Part shown: piece by piece, positions 1 through 11,700 of the stretch
Layout of the letters: each line of letters begins with the position of its first letter
Numbering within the stretch: the first letter of the stretch is position 1
Source of the DNA: Protonemura montana
Lineage: Eukaryota; Arthropoda; Insecta; Plecoptera; Nemouridae
NCBI GenBank assembly: GCA_947568835.1
Contig: OX387610.1
Span: forward strand, 372,001 to 436,000
Direction of reading: 5' to 3'
DNA: 64,000 bases
Made by a program: the position numbers and the translations under genes
The notes under the pieces: generated by a model
What the model was told of the DNA's origin: nothing
What the model saw: only the letters and a program-made list of their open reading frames with translations
Databases searched by the model: none

Positions 1-3000
1 TCCTCGTCTTCGTCCTCGTCTTCGTCTTCGTCTTCGTCTTCGTCCTCGTCTTCGTCTTCGTCCTCGTCTTCGTCTTCGTCTTCGTCTTCGTCCTCGTCTT
101 CGTCTTCGTCTTCGTCTTCGTCCTCGTCCTCGTCTTCGTCTTCGTCTTCGTCTTCGTCTTCGTCTTCGTCTTCTTCCGGTCTTTGTCTTCGTCTTCGTCT
201 TCGTCTTCGTCCTCGTCCTCGTCTTCGTCTTCGTCCGCGTCCTCGTCCTCGTCTTCGTCTTCGTCTTCGTCCGCGTCCTCGTCCTCGTCTTCTTCTTCGT
301 CTTCGTCCTCGTCTTCGTCTTCGTCTTCGTCTTCGTCCTCGTATTCGTCTTCGTCTTCGTCTTCGTCTTCGTCCTCGTCTTCGTCTTCGTCTTCGTCCTC
401 GTCCTCGTCCTCGTCTTCGACTTCGTCTTCGTCTTCGTCTTCGTCTTCTTCCGGTCTTCGTCTTCGTCTTCGTCCTTGTCCTCGTCTTCGTCCTCGTCCT
501 CGTCTTCGTCCTCGTCATCGTCTTCGTCTTCGTCTTCATCTTCGTCTTCTTTCGGTCTTCGTCTTCGTCCTCGTCTTCGTCCTCGTCTTCGTCTTCGTCC
601 TCGTCTTCGTCCTCGTCTTCGTCTTCGTCTTCGTCCTCGTCTTCGTCCTCGTCTTCATCTTCGTCTTCGTCCTCGTCTTCGTCTTCGTCTTCGTCCTCGT
701 CTTCGTCTTCGTCTTCGTCTTCGTCCTCGTCTTCGTCTTCGTCTTCGTCTTCGTCTTCGTCCTCGTCTTCGTCCTCGTCTTCGTCTTCGTCTTCGTCCTC
801 GTCCTCGTCTTCGTCTTCGTCCTCGTCTTCGTCTTCGTCCTCGTCTTCGTCTTCGTCTTCGTCCTTGTCCTCGTCTTCGTCCTCGTCCTCGTCTTCGTCC
901 TCGTCATCGTCTTCGTCTTCGTCTTCGTCTTCGTCTTCTTTCGGTCTTCGTCTTCGTCCTCGTCTTCGTCCTCGTCTTCGTCTTCGTCCTCGTCTTCGTC
1001 CTCGTCTTCGTCTTCGTCTTCGTCCTCGTCTTCGTCTTCGTCTTCGTCTTCGTCCTCGTCTTCGTCTTCGTCCTCGTCTTCGTCTTCGTCTTCGTCTTCG
1101 TCTTCGTCCTCGTCTTCGTCTTCGTCTTCGTCCTCGTCCTCGTCTTCGTCTTCGTCCTCGTCTTCGTCTTCGTCTTCGTCCTCGTCTTCGTCTTCGTCCT
1201 CGTCTTCGTCTTCGTCTTCGTCTTCGTCCTCGTCTTCGTCTTCGTCCTCGTCTTCGTCTTCGTCTTCGTCTTCGTCCTCGTCTTCGTCTTCGTCTTCGTC
1301 CTCGTCCTCGTCTTCGTCTTCGTCTTCGTCCTCGTCTTCGTCTTCGTCCTCGTCCTCGTCTTCTTCTTCGTCTTCGTCCTCGTCTTCGTCTCCGTCTTCG
1401 TCTTCGTCCTCGTCCTCGTCCTCGTCCTCGTCTTCGTCTTCGTCTTCGTCCTCGTCTTCGTCTTCGTCCTCGTCTTCGTCTTCGTCTTCGTCCTCGTCTT
1501 CGTCTTCGTCTTCGTCCTCGTCCTCGTCTTCGTCTTCGTCTTCGTCCTCGTCTTCGTCTTCGTCCTCGTCCTCGTCTTCATCTTCGTCTTCGTCCTCGTC
1601 TTCGTCTTCGTCTTCGTTTTCGTCCTCGTCTTCGTCTTCGTCCTCGTCTTCGTCTTCGTCCTCGTCCTCGTCTTCGTCTTCGTCTTCGTCTTTGTCCTCG
1701 ACTTCGTCTTCGTCCTCGTCTTCGTCCTCGTCTTCGTCTTCGTCTTCGTCTTCGTCTTCGTCTTTTTCCTCGTCCTCGTCTTCGTCTTCGTCTTCGTCTT
1801 CGTCCTCGTCTTCTTTTTCGTCTTCGTCCTCGTCTTCTTCCGGTCTTCGTCTTCGTCTTCGTCTTCGTCCTCGTCCTCGTCCTCGTCTTCGTCTTCGTCT
1901 TCGTCCTCGTCTTCGTCTTCGTCCTCGTCTTCGTCTTCGTCTTCGTCTTCGTCCTCGTCTTCGTCTTCGTCTTCGTCCTCGTCCTCGTCTTCGTCTTCGT
2001 CTTCGTCCTCGTCTTCGTCTTCGTCCTCGTCCTCGTCTTCATCTTCGTCTTCGTCCTCGTCTTCGTCTTCGTCTTCGTTTTCGTCCTCGTCTTCGTCTTC
2101 GTCCTCGTCTTCGTCTTCGTCCTCGTCCTCGTCTTCGTCTTCGTCTTCGTCTTTGTCCTCGTCTTCGTCTTCGTCCTCGTCTTCGTCCTCGTCTTCGTCT
2201 TCGTCTTCGTCTTCGTCTTCGTCTTTTTCCTCGTCCTCGTCTTCGTCTTCGTCTTCGTCTTCGTCCTCGTCTTCTTTTTCGTCTTCGTCCTCGTCTTCTT
2301 CCGGTCTTCGTCTTCGTCTTCGTCTTCGTCTTCGTCCTCGTCTTCGTCTTCGTCCTCGTCCTCGTCTTCGTCTTCGTCTTCTTCCGGTCTTCGTCTTCGT
2401 CTTCGTCTTCGTCCTCGTCCTCGTCCTCGTCTTCGTCTTCGTCCTCGTCATCGTCTTCGTCTTCGTCTTCGTCTTCGTCTTCGTCCTCGTCTTCGTCTTC
2501 GTCTTCGTCTTCGTCCTCGTCTTCGTCTTCGTCTTCGTCTTCGGCCTCGTCTTCGTCTTCGTCTTCGTCTTCGTCTTCGTCCTCGTCCTCGTCTTCGTCT
2601 TCGTCTTCGTCCGCGTCCTCGTCCTCGTCCTCGTCTTCGTCTTCGTCTTCGTCCGCGTCCTCGTCCTCGTCCTCGTCCTCGTCTTCGTCTTCGTCTTCGT
2701 CCGCGTCCTCGTCCTCGTCCTCGTCTTCGTCTTCGTCTTCGTCCGCGTCCTCGTCCTCGTCTTCGTCTTCGTCTTCGTCTTCGTCCTCGTCTTCGTCTTC
2801 GTCTTCGTCTTCGTCTTCGTCTTCGTCTTCGTCTTCGTCTTCGTCTTCGTCTTCGTCTTCGTCCTCGTCTTCGTCTTCGTCTTCGTCTTCGTCTTCGTCT
2901 TCGTCTTCGTCTTCGTCCTCGTCTTCGTCTTCGTCTTCGTCCTCGTCTTCGTCTTCGTCTTCGTCTTCGTCCTCGTCCTCGTCTTCGACTTCGTCTTCGT

Positions 3001-5690
3001 CTTCGTCTTCGTCTTCTTCCGGTCTTCGTCTTCGTCTTCGTCCTTGTCCTCGTCTTCGTCCTCGTCCTCGTCTTCGTCCTCGTCATCGTCTTCGTCTTCG
3101 TCTTCGTCTTCGTCTTCTTTCGGTCTTCGTCTTCGTCCTCGTCTTCGTCCTCGTCTTCGTCTTCGTCCTCGTCTTCGTCCTCGTCTTTGTCTTCCTTCGT
3201 CCTCGTCTTCGTCTTCGTCTTCGTCCTCGTCCTCGTCTTCGTCTTCGTCTTCGTCCTCGTCTTCGTCTTCGTCTTCGTCTTCGTCCTCGTCTTCGTCTTC
3301 GTCTTCGTCTTCGTCCTCGTCTTCGTCCTCGTCTTCGTCTTCGTCTTCGTCTTCGTCCTCGTCTTCGTCTTCGTCTTCGTCCTCGTCCTCGTCTTCGTCC
3401 TCGTCTTCATCTTCGTCCTCGTCCTCGTCTTCGTCCTCGTCTTCGTCTTCGTCTTCGTCTTCGTCCTCGTCTTCGTCTTCGTCCTCGTCTTCGTCTTCGT
3501 CTTCGTCTTCGTCCTCGTCTTCGTCTTCGTCCTCGTCCTCGTCTTCGTCTTCGTCTTCGTCCTCGTCTTCGTCTTCGTCTTCGTCTTCGTCCTCGTCTTC
3601 GTCTTCGTCTTCGTCTTCGTCCTCGTCTTCGTCTTCGTCTTCGTCTTCGTCCTCGTCCTCGTCTTCGTCTTCGTCTTCGTCTTCGTCTTCGTCTTCGTCT
3701 TCTTCCGGTCTTCGTCTTCGTCTTCGTCTTCGTCCTCGTCTTCGTCCTCGTCTTCGTCCTCGTCTTCGTCTTCGTCTTCGTCTTCGTCTTCGTCTTCGTC
3801 TTCGTCCTCGTCCTCGTCTTCGTCTTCGTCTTCGTCTTCGTCTTCGTCTTCGTCTTCGTCCTCGTCTTCGTGTTCGTCTTCGTCTTCTTCCGGTCTTCGT
3901 CTTCGTCTTCGTCTTCGTCCTCGTCCTCGTCTTCGTTTTCGTCCTCGTCCTCGTCTTCGTCTTCGCCTTCGTCTTCGTCATCGTCTTCGTCTTCGTCCTC
4001 GTCCTCGTCTTCTTCTTCGTCTTCGTCTTCGTCTTCGTCCTCGTCTTCGTCTTCGTCTTCGTCTTCGTCCTCGTCTTCGTCTTCGTCTTCGTCTTCGTCT
4101 TCGTCTTCGTCCTCGTCCTCGTCTTCGTCTTCGTCTTCGTCCGCGTCCTCGTCCTCGTCTTCGTCTTCGTCTTCGTCCGCGTCCTCGTCCTCGTCTTCTT
4201 CTTCGTCTTCGTCTTCGTCTTCGTCTTCGTCTTCGTCCTCGTATTCGTCTTCGTCTTCGTCTTCGTCTTCGTCCTCGTCTTCGTCTTCGTCTTCGTCCTC
4301 GTCTTCGTCTTCGTCTTCTTCCGGTCTTCGTCTTCGTCTTCGTCTTCGTCCTTGTCCTCGTCTTCGTCCTCGTCCTCGTCTTCGTCCTCGTCATCGTCTT
4401 CGTCTTCGTCTTCGTCTTCGTCTTCTTTCGGTCTTCGTCTTCGTCCTCGTCTTCGTCCTCGTCTTCGTCTTCGTCCTCGTCTTCGTCCTCGTCTTCGTCT
4501 TCATCTTCGTCCTCGTCTTCGTCCTTGTCTTCGTCTTCGTCTTCGTCTTCGTCCTCGTCTTCGTCTTCGTCTTCGTCTTCGTCCTCGTCTTCGTCTTCGT
4601 CTTCGTCTTCGTCCTCGTCTTCGTCTTCGTCTTCGTCCTCGTCTTCGTCCTCGTCTTCGTCTTCGTCTTCGTCTTCGTCCTCGTCTTCGTCTTCGTCTTC
4701 GTCCTCGTCCTCGTCTTCGTCTTCGTCCTCGTCTTCGTCTTCGTCCTCGTCCTCGTCTTCGTCCTCGTTTTCGTCTTCGTCTTCGTCCTCGTCTTCGTCT
4801 TCGTCCTCGTCTTCGTCTTCGTCTTCGTCCTCGTCTTCGTCTTCGTCCTCGTCCTCGTCTTCGTCTTCGTCTTCGTCCTCGTCTTCGTCTTCGTCTTCGT
4901 CTTCGTCCTCGTCTTCGTCTTCGTCTTCGTCTTCGTCCTCGTCCTCGTCTTCGTCTTCGTCTTCGTCTTCGTCTTCGTCTTCTTCCGGTCTTCGTCTTCG
5001 TCTTCGTCTTCGTCCTCGTCTTCGTCCTCGTCTTCGTCCTCGTCTTCGTCTTCGTCTTCGTCTTCGTCTTCGTCTTCGTCCTCGTCTTCGTCTTCGTCTT
5101 CGTCTTCGTCTTCGTCTTCGTCTTCGTCCTCGTCTTCGTCTTCGTCTTCGTCTTCTTCCGGTCTTTGTCTTCGTCTTCGTCTTCGTCTTCGTCCTCGTCC
5201 TCGTCTTCGTCTTCGTCCGCGTCCTCGTCCTCGTCTTCGTCTTCGTCTTCGTCCGCGTCCTCGTCCTCGTCTTCTTCTTCGTCTTCGTCCTCGTCTTCGT
5301 CTTCGTCTTCGTCTTCGTCCTCGTATTCGTCTTCGTCTTCGTCTTCGTCTTCGTCCTCGTCTTCGTCTTCGTCTTCGTCCTCGTCCTCGTCCTCGTCTTC
5401 GACTTCGTCTTCGTCTTCGTCTTCTTCCGGTCTTCGTCTTCGTCTTCGTCCTCGTCCTCGTCTTCGTCTTCGTCTTCGTCTTCGTCTTCGTCTTCGTCTT
5501 CGTCTTCTTCCGGTCTTCGTCTTCGTCTTCGTCTTCGTCCTCGTCTTCGTCCTCGTCTTCGTCCTCGTCTTCGTCTTCGTCTTCGTCTTCGTCTTCGTCC
5601 TCGTCCTCGTCTTCGTCTTCGTCTTCGTCTTCGTCTTCGTCCTCGTCTTCGTCTTCGTCTTCATCTTCTTCCGGTCTTCGTCTTCGTCTT
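1..5690. repeat. Hexanucleotide array GTCTTC/GTCCTC, first part
   Basis: Almost uninterrupted hexamers of the form GTC-TTC or GTC-CTC. The array is open at the left window edge. The only common change is C/T at one fixed position; CA, TG, GA and GC substitutions at the CpG are rare. At irregular intervals a 5-nt insert (TTCCG or TTTCG) interrupts the phase. A block at about 178-450 recurs almost unchanged at about 5158-5431. Neither strand has stop codons in the pure repeat, so every frame stays open: Ser-Ser, Arg-Leu/Pro and Val-Phe/Leu on plus; Asp-Glu, Thr-Lys/Arg and Arg-Arg/Gly on minus. I therefore call no protein here. Confidence 0.97.
1405..2304. repeat. 462-bp tandem duplication inside the hexamer array
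   Basis: Bases of about 1405-1842 recur at about 1867-2304. Rare variants appear in the same order in both: a TTCATC, a GTTTTC, a CTTTGTC, a CTTTTTCC and a TTCTTTTTCG, ending in the same TTCCGG linker at 1836 and 2298. The copies differ by one hexamer near their left end and by one base (CGACTT versus CGTCTT). This shows that the array grows by segmental duplication as well as by single-unit slippage. Confidence 0.85.
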
Positions 5691-5696
5691 CAACCT

Positions 5697-5921
5697 TGTA
5701 ACGTTCCCGCCACTTTGTGCGGTTAGTAACCTGTCCCTCCACCAGGGCAGGTAGGTAGGGTACAGAGACGATCCGAAAGGGCTACGACCCCAAGGAGAGG
5801 CAGTTGACTTCGGTCCTCCGAATGTACCACCGGTCCGCCGGATTAACATCTCTTTGAATAAATCATTGTTTTCATCCTATCTCTTGGCTTCGTTCTTTAT
5901 TGTGATAAGCGAAACCTTACA
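5697..5921 (+). repeat. 5' LTR
   Basis: 225-bp repeat beginning TGTAACGTTCCC and ending CCTTACA, matched at 8515-8739 with no difference that I can see. It contains AATAAA at 5857-5862, a likely polyadenylation signal. It is followed at once by a tRNA-primer-like site. Confidence 0.93.
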
Positions 5922-5922
5922 T

Positions 5923-5934
5923 TGGCGCCCAACG
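5923..5934 (+). promoter_or_regulatory. Primer-binding site
   Basis: TGGCGCCCAACG lies one base after the 5' LTR. TGGCGCC at this place is the usual start of a tRNA primer-binding site in LTR elements. I cannot tell which tRNA is used. Confidence 0.75.
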
Positions 5935-5969
5935 TAATCGAACCAGATTATTCATTCGTGTTTCAGTGT

Positions 5970-6355
5970 TTTTGTGTAATTGTGCCGCGTCCGCGCCGTA
6001 CTAAACTGACAATATTTTGTGTAATTGTGCCGCGTCCGCACCGTACTAAACTGACAATATTTTGTGTAATTGTGCCGCGTCCGCGCCGTACTAAACTGAC
6101 AATATTTTTGTAATTGTGCCGCGTCCGCGCCGTACTAAACTGACAATATTTTGTGTAATTGTGCCGCGTCCGCGCCGTACTAAACTGACAATATTTTGTG
6201 TAATTGTGCCGCGTCCGCGCCGTACTAAACTGACAATATTTTTGTAATTGTGCCGCGTCCGCGCCGTACTAAACTGACAATATTTGGTGTTATTGTGCCG
6301 CGTCTGCGCCGTACTTAACTGACAATATTTTGTGTAATTGTGCTACGTCCGCGTT
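5970..6355 (+). repeat. 45-bp tandem repeat in the retrotransposon leader
   Basis: About nine units of 44-45 bp, each with GTAATTGTGCCGCGTCCGC followed by CGTACTAAACTGACAATAT. The first seven are nearly identical and the last two diverge. They sit between the primer-binding site and gag, where LTR elements hold packaging and leader signals. A short open frame crosses part of the array, but I see no reason to call it a gene. Confidence 0.9.
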
Positions 6356-6381
6356 GCACGAACTCGTAAACACCACAGAAA

Positions 6382-7269
6382 ATGGTGAAGACGCGACGAA
6401 CGCGGGAAACCATGTCTGCAGAGAGTGCAACAATCTCTGAGGCGCTCATAACCATGTCGCAAGCTTTGGCCGCGATTAATACCAAAGTAAACAATTTGCA
6501 ACCGCAGCCCGTCACACCCCAAGAGCGCACGTCCACACCCCCGAGGAGCGCACCGGCGGCGGCTACCCTGCCCATGCCACCAATAACCCTGCGACGCTTT
6601 GCAGAGGATGGTAAGGTCCATCCGAAGGAATTCATTAAACAATTTCAAAAGTACCTGACGGACTACAATGACGAAGATATTATCGAGATTGCGATTAATC
6701 AACTCGACGGCCCCCCGCAAGACTGGGCGAATGCCATGTCTGACCAGTGGGCGACGTGGAAGGAGTTCGAAGAGGCCTTTTTATCCACGTACTGGTCGAT
6801 GTACAAACAAGACGCGATTCTCGCAGAGTTTACAAACTCAGCGTATTCCAGAGAAGTGCACAATTCAATGGCCCAGTTCCTCATCCATTGGATGGGGAAA
6901 CTAAAGTACATCACACCACCAATTGAACCAGCCCGATTTATCCGACAGCTCATTTCTCTGCTGCCAGCAACCACGTTTAATATCCTGGCTGCAAGCAACA
7001 TCAGCACCACCGCTGAACTGCTGCAAGTCCTGCAGCGAATGGACGAGGGAGCGTCACGACGCAGGCACAGACAGATCGCCGTGGACCCCACGCACCGACA
7101 AGCGACGCGACAACAGAACAACAGCAACAGCAACTGGCGTTCCAAGCCAAAAGATGAAATTCGCGCACGAGTCCACCAGCTTTCCGCAATGTCGACTCTC
7201 GACATCGAGAGCCACGACGCCCCCAGGGAAAACGACGACGACCACGAGACGTCGGGAAACGAGTCGTAG
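6382..7269 (+). CDS. gag: Gag-like capsid protein of the LTR element
   Basis: 295 residues from an ATG 27 bp after the leader repeat. The N-terminal part is rich in Ser, Thr and Pro. About residues 72-150 look like the retrotransposon Gag capsid domain: FIKQFQKYL, then PPQDWANAM, then WKEFEEAFL. The C-terminal tail is Arg/Gln-rich and then acidic. No CCHC zinc knuckle is visible, as in some Ty3/Gypsy Gags. Expected role: particle assembly around the element RNA. The pol frame overlaps the gag end in the -1 frame, so a -1 ribosomal shift could join the two. I am confident of the family and unsure of activity. Confidence 0.8.
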   Translation: MVKTRRTRETMSAESATISEALITMSQALAAINTKVNNLQPQPVTPQERTSTPPRSAPAAATLPMPPITLRRFAEDGKVHPKEFIKQFQKYLTDYNDEDIIEIAINQLDGPPQDWANAMSDQWATWKEFEEAFLSTYWSMYKQDAILAEFTNSAYSREVHNSMAQFLIHWMGKLKYITPPIEPARFIRQLISLLPATTFNILAASNISTTAELLQVLQRMDEGASRRRHRQIAVDPTHRQATRQQNNSNSNWRSKPKDEIRARVHQLSAMSTLDIESHDAPRENDDDHETSGNES

Positions 7270-8315
7270 CTGCGCCTGAGACTTCCGAGCCGCCAGCCGA
7301 GACCGACCAGAAGGAAGTCACCACTGAACCAACAGAAGACACGTGTGGGATATTTTCCATCGGAATCGAAGGAAATCCACTCGCGGATTTGTGGGACGAA
7401 GGTCCGAAAGAACATGTTAGTACAATATGTGAAAACACATCACACATAGAGGCCGTGATCAATGAAGTCCAGATACGAGCCAGTCACGAAAGTGCGAATC
7501 ACACGACATTACACATCGACGAATTACAGCCGTGCGTGAAAGAGCCAAACGAGAATATTTCACAGTTGGTAAAATCTTTAGCGGCAGAACAGAAAACTGA
7601 CGAACAATTTAAAGTTATCGTTAGCGCGCTGCAAACGAATTCAGATTCGACGGCGACAGAGCAGAAGTTGAAAAGTGAAAACATCGTTCACGAAAACACG
7701 CGGTTTCATCGCGTGAGATACAAGCTTGTATGGAAAGCGTGTGTTCCCCATTCACTGATAAATCAATTAGTGATTAACTATCATGAGGCGTATGGATATT
7801 GCGGGGCATACAAAATATTTTGCAAAATGCGAGAGTATTTTCACTGGCAAAGAATGCGACGACATATCGTTAAAATAGCAAGATCGTGTGAAATTAGCCA
7901 GAAAGCCAAAATTCTTACCCACACACTAGCTGGAGAAATGTCATCCCTATTACCTGACCGACCAAATCAGCTCGCGGCAACAGACCTTTTCGGCCCATTA
8001 CCAAGGTCTCGAGGAGGAGTGATTTTCGTGTTAGTAATTTTAGACGTGTTTTCCAAACATGTGAAACTTTATGCATTGAAGAAGGCAACGACGCAGGCGA
8101 TTTTGAACCGTCTGACAGGCGACTACCTGGTCAACGTAGGTAGGTGCGAGAAGCTGTTGAGTGACAACGGAAACCAATTTTGTTCGCGTCAGTGGTCTAC
8201 CGCCTTAGTGAAAGAAAACATTCAGGTAGTTCACTCGTCGGTACGGCATCCGGCCAGTAATCCTAGTGAAAAAGTGATGAGTGAGCTAGGTAGGATGATT
8301 AGGAATCATGGATGA
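7270..8315 (+). CDS. pol: Integrase-containing remnant of pol
   Basis: An open frame in the -1 phase relative to gag. It has no early ATG: the frame is open from before the gag stop through 7389 (a TTG) to a TGA at 8313-8315. Residues counted from 7389: a degenerate zinc-binding region at about 131-174, where the expected HHCC is partly lost (H132 kept, a Tyr at 136, C167 kept, a Ser at 170); then the catalytic core with D199 (ATDLFG), D259 (LSDNGNQF) and E294 (NPSEK). The last two are 35 apart, as in DD35E integrases. Role: joining element DNA to the host genome. Protease, RT and RNase H are missing, and the frame ends shortly after the core, so a C-terminal DNA-binding domain is also missing. 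The zinc-site losses suggest it may be inactive. Confidence 0.78.
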
Positions 8316-8504
8316 ACGTGACCATGGAGAAACAACACAGAAGAATTAGCATTGTTTAGTTTGTTTAGCATTGTTTAGTCGTTTCAAGTAATTGCCGATG
8401 AGGGATTGTAAAATATATTCATTTTAATATTTAATTTATATTATCTATTCGTCTGTTTTAGATTAAAGCATGTACACTGTTCATTTTCCCCCTGCTTTAA
8501 ATCT

Positions 8505-8512
8505 GGCGGGGG
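8505..8512 (+). promoter_or_regulatory. Polypurine tract
   Basis: GGCGGGGG directly precedes the 3' LTR, the usual place for the plus-strand primer of LTR elements. It is short and has one C. Confidence 0.55.
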
Positions 8513-8514
8513 TA

Positions 8515-8739
8515 TGTAACGTTCCCGCCACTTTGTGCGGTTAGTAACCTGTCCCTCCACCAGGGCAGGTAGGTAGGGTACAGAGACGATCCGAAAGGGC
8601 TACGACCCCAAGGAGAGGCAGTTGACTTCGGTCCTCCGAATGTACCACCGGTCCGCCGGATTAACATCTCTTTGAATAAATCATTGTTTTCATCCTATCT
8701 CTTGGCTTCGTTCTTTATTGTGATAAGCGAAACCTTACA
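8515..8739 (+). repeat. 3' LTR
   Basis: 225 bp, identical by eye to the 5' LTR at 5697-5921. The hexamer array resumes directly after it with the target duplication ACCT. Confidence 0.93.
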
Positions 8740-8740
8740 A

Positions 8741-11700
8741 CCTCGTCCTCGTCTTCGTTTTCGTCCTCGTCCTCGTCTTCGTCTTCGCCTTCGTCTTCGT
8801 CTTCGTCTTCGTCCTCGTCTTCGTCTTCGTCTTCGTCTTCGTCCTCGTCTTCTTCTTCGTCTTCGTCTTCGTCCTCGTCCTCGTCTTCGTCTTCGTCTTC
8901 GTCTTCGTCTTCGTCTTCGTCTTCGTCTTCGTCTTCTTCCGGTCTTCGTCTTCGTCTTCGTCTTCGTCTTCGTCCTCGTCTTCGTCTTCGTCTTCGTCTT
9001 CGTCTTCGTCTTCGTCTTCGTCCTCGTCCTCGTCTTCGTCTTCGTCTTCGTCTTCGTCTTCGTCTTCGTCTTCGTCTTCGTCCTCGTCTTCGTCTTCGTC
9101 TTCGTCTTCGTCTTCTTCCGGTCTTCGTCTTCGTCTTCGTCTTCGTCCTCGTCCTCGTCTTCGTCCTCGTCCTCGTCTTCGTCTACGTCTTCGTCCTCGT
9201 CCTCGTCCTCGTCTTCGTCTTCGTCCTCGTCTTCGTCTTCGCCTTCGTCTTCGTCCTCGTCCTCGTCCTCGTCTTCGTCTTCGTCCTCGTCTTCGTCTTC
9301 GTCCTCGTCATCGTCTTTGTCTTCGTCTTCTTTCGGTCTTCGTCTTCGTCCTCGTCTTCGTCTTCGTCTTCGTCCTCGTCCTCGTCCTCGTCTTCGTCCT
9401 CGTCCTCGTCTTCGTCTTCGTCTTCGTCTTCGTCTTCGTCTTCGTCTTCTTCCGGTCTTCGTCTTCGTCCTCGTCTTCGTCCTTGTCTTCGTCTTCGTCC
9501 TCGTCTTCGTCCTCGTCTTCGTCTTCATCTTCGTCCTCGTCTTCGTCCTCGTCTTCGTCTTCGTCTTCGTCCTCGTCTTCGTCTTCGTCTTCGTCCTCGT
9601 CTTCGTCTTCGTCTTCGTCTTCGTCCTCGTCTTCGTCTTCGTCTTCGTCCTCGTCTTCGTCCTCGTCTTCGTCTTCGTCTTCGTCTTCGTCATCGTCCTC
9701 GTCTTCGTCTTCGTCTTCGTCCTCGTCCTCGTCTTCGTCTTCGTCCTCGTCTTCGTCTTCGTCCTCGTCCTCGTCTTCGTCCTCGTCTTCGTCTTCGTCT
9801 TCGTCTTCGTCTTCGTCTTCGTCCTCGTCTTCGTCTTCGTCTTCGTCTTCGTCCTCGTCTTCGTCTTCGTCCTCGTCCTCGTCCTCGTCTTCGTCTTCGT
9901 CCTCGTCTTCGTCTTCGTCTTCGTCCTCGTCTTCGTCTTCGTCTTCGTCTTCGTCCTCGTCCTCGTCTTCGTCTTCGTCTTCGTCTTCGTCTTCGTCTTC
10001 GTCTTCTTCCGGTCTTCGTCTTCGTCTTCGTCCTCGTCTTCGTCCTCGTCTTCGTCCTCGTCTTCGTCTTCGTCTTCGTCTTCGTCTTCGTCCTCGTCCT
10101 CGTCTTCGTCTTCGTCTTCGTCTTCGTCTTCGTCTTCGTCCTCGTCTTCGTCTTCGTCTTCGTCTTCTTCCGGTCTTCGTCTTCGTCTTCGTCTTCGTCC
10201 TCGTCCTCGTCTTCGTTTTCGTCCTCGTCCTCGTCTTCGTCTTCGCCTTCGTCTTCGTCTTCGTCTTCGTCCTCGTCTTCGTCTTCGTCTTCGTCTTCGT
10301 CTTCGTCCTCGTCTTCGTCTTCGTCTTCGTCTTCGTCTTCGTCCTCGTCCTCGTCTTCGTCTTCGTCTTCGTCTTCGTCTTCGTCTTCGTCTTCGTCTTC
10401 TTCCGGTCTTCGTCTTCGTCTTCGTCTTCGTCCTCGTCTTCGTCTTCGTCTTCGTCTTCGTCTTCGTCATCGTCTTCGTCTTCGTCTTCGTCTTCGTCTT
10501 CGTCTTCGTCTTCGTCCTCGTCCTCGTCCTCGTCCTCGTCTTCGTCTTCGTCTTCGTCTTCGTCTTCGTCTTCGTCTTCGTCTTCGTCCTCGTCTTCGTC
10601 CTCGTCTTCGTCTTCGCCTTCGTCTTCGTCCTCGTCCTCGTCTTCGTCTTCGTCCTCGTCTTCGTCTTCGTCCTCGTCATCGTCTTTGTCTTCGTCTTCG
10701 TCTTCTTTCGGTCTTCGTCTTCGTCCTCGTCTTCGTCTTCGTCCTCGTCCTCGTCCTCGTCCTCGTCTTCGTCTTCGTCCTCGTCCTCGTCTTCGTCTTC
10801 GTCTTCGTCTTCGTCTTCGTCTTCGTCTTCTTCCGGTCTTCGTCTTCGTCCTCGTCTTCGTCCTTGTCTTCGTCTTCGTCTTCTTCGTCTTCGTCTTCGT
10901 CTTCGTCTTCGTCTTCGTCTTCGTCCTCGTCTTCGTCCTCGTCTTCGTCTTCGTCCTCTTCTTCGTCTTCGTCCTCGTCTTCGTCCTCGTCTTCGTCTTC
11001 ATCTTCGTCCTCGTCTTCGTCCTCGTCCTCGTCTTCGTCTTCGTCTTCGTCCTCGTCTTCGTCTTCGTCTTCGTCCTCGTCTTCGTCTTCGTCTTCGTCC
11101 TCGTCTTCGTTTTCGTCTTCGTCTTCGTCTTCGTCTTCGTCTTCGTCTTCGTCCTCGTCTTCGTCTTCGTCTTCGTCTTCGTCTTCGTCTTCGTCTTCTT
11201 CCGGTCTTCGTCTTCGTCTTCGTCTTCGTCTTCGTCCTCGTCTTCGTCCTCGTCTTCGTCTTCGTCCTCGTCTTCGTCCTCGTCTTCGTCCTCGTCTTCG
11301 TCCTCGTCTTCGTCCTCGTCTTCGTCCTCGTCTTCGTCTTCGTCCTCGTCTTCGTCTGCGTCTTCTTCCGGTCTTCGTCTTCGTCCTCGTCTTCGTCTTC
11401 GTCCTCGTCTTCGTCTTCGTCCTCGTCCTCGTCCTCGTCTTCGACTTCGTCTTCGTCTTCGTCTTCGTCTTCTTCCGGTCTTCGTCTTCGTCTTCGTCTT
11501 CGTCCTCGTCCTCGTCTTCGTCTTCGTCTTCTTTCGGTCTTCGTCTTCGTCCTCGTCTTCGTCTTCGTCCTCGTCTTCGTCTTCGTCTTCGTCTTCGTCC
11601 TCGTCTTCGTCCTCGTCATCGTCTTCGTCTTCGTCTTCGTCCTCGTCTTCGTCTTCGTCTTCGTCCTCGTCTTCGTCTTCGTCCTCGTCCTCGTCTTCGT

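Larger units (their letters stand above)
5697..8739 (+). mobile_element. Non-autonomous Ty3/Gypsy-type LTR retrotransposon
   Basis: A complete two-LTR insertion into the hexamer array. The LTRs are 225 bp, begin TG, end CA and read identical by eye. The flanks carry the short direct repeat ACCT (5693-5696 and 8740-8743), possibly one base longer. In order it holds a primer-binding site, a 45-bp tandem repeat leader, gag, an integrase-bearing open frame and a purine-rich tract. Protease, reverse transcriptase and RNase H are absent: only about 120 bp separate the gag stop from the ATG-less pol start. The element must have moved with enzymes from a relative. Identical LTRs imply a recent insertion. 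Confidence 0.9.

Noticed and set aside
6343..7462. Minus-strand frames opposite gag
   Set aside because: Shadows of the gag and pol frames.
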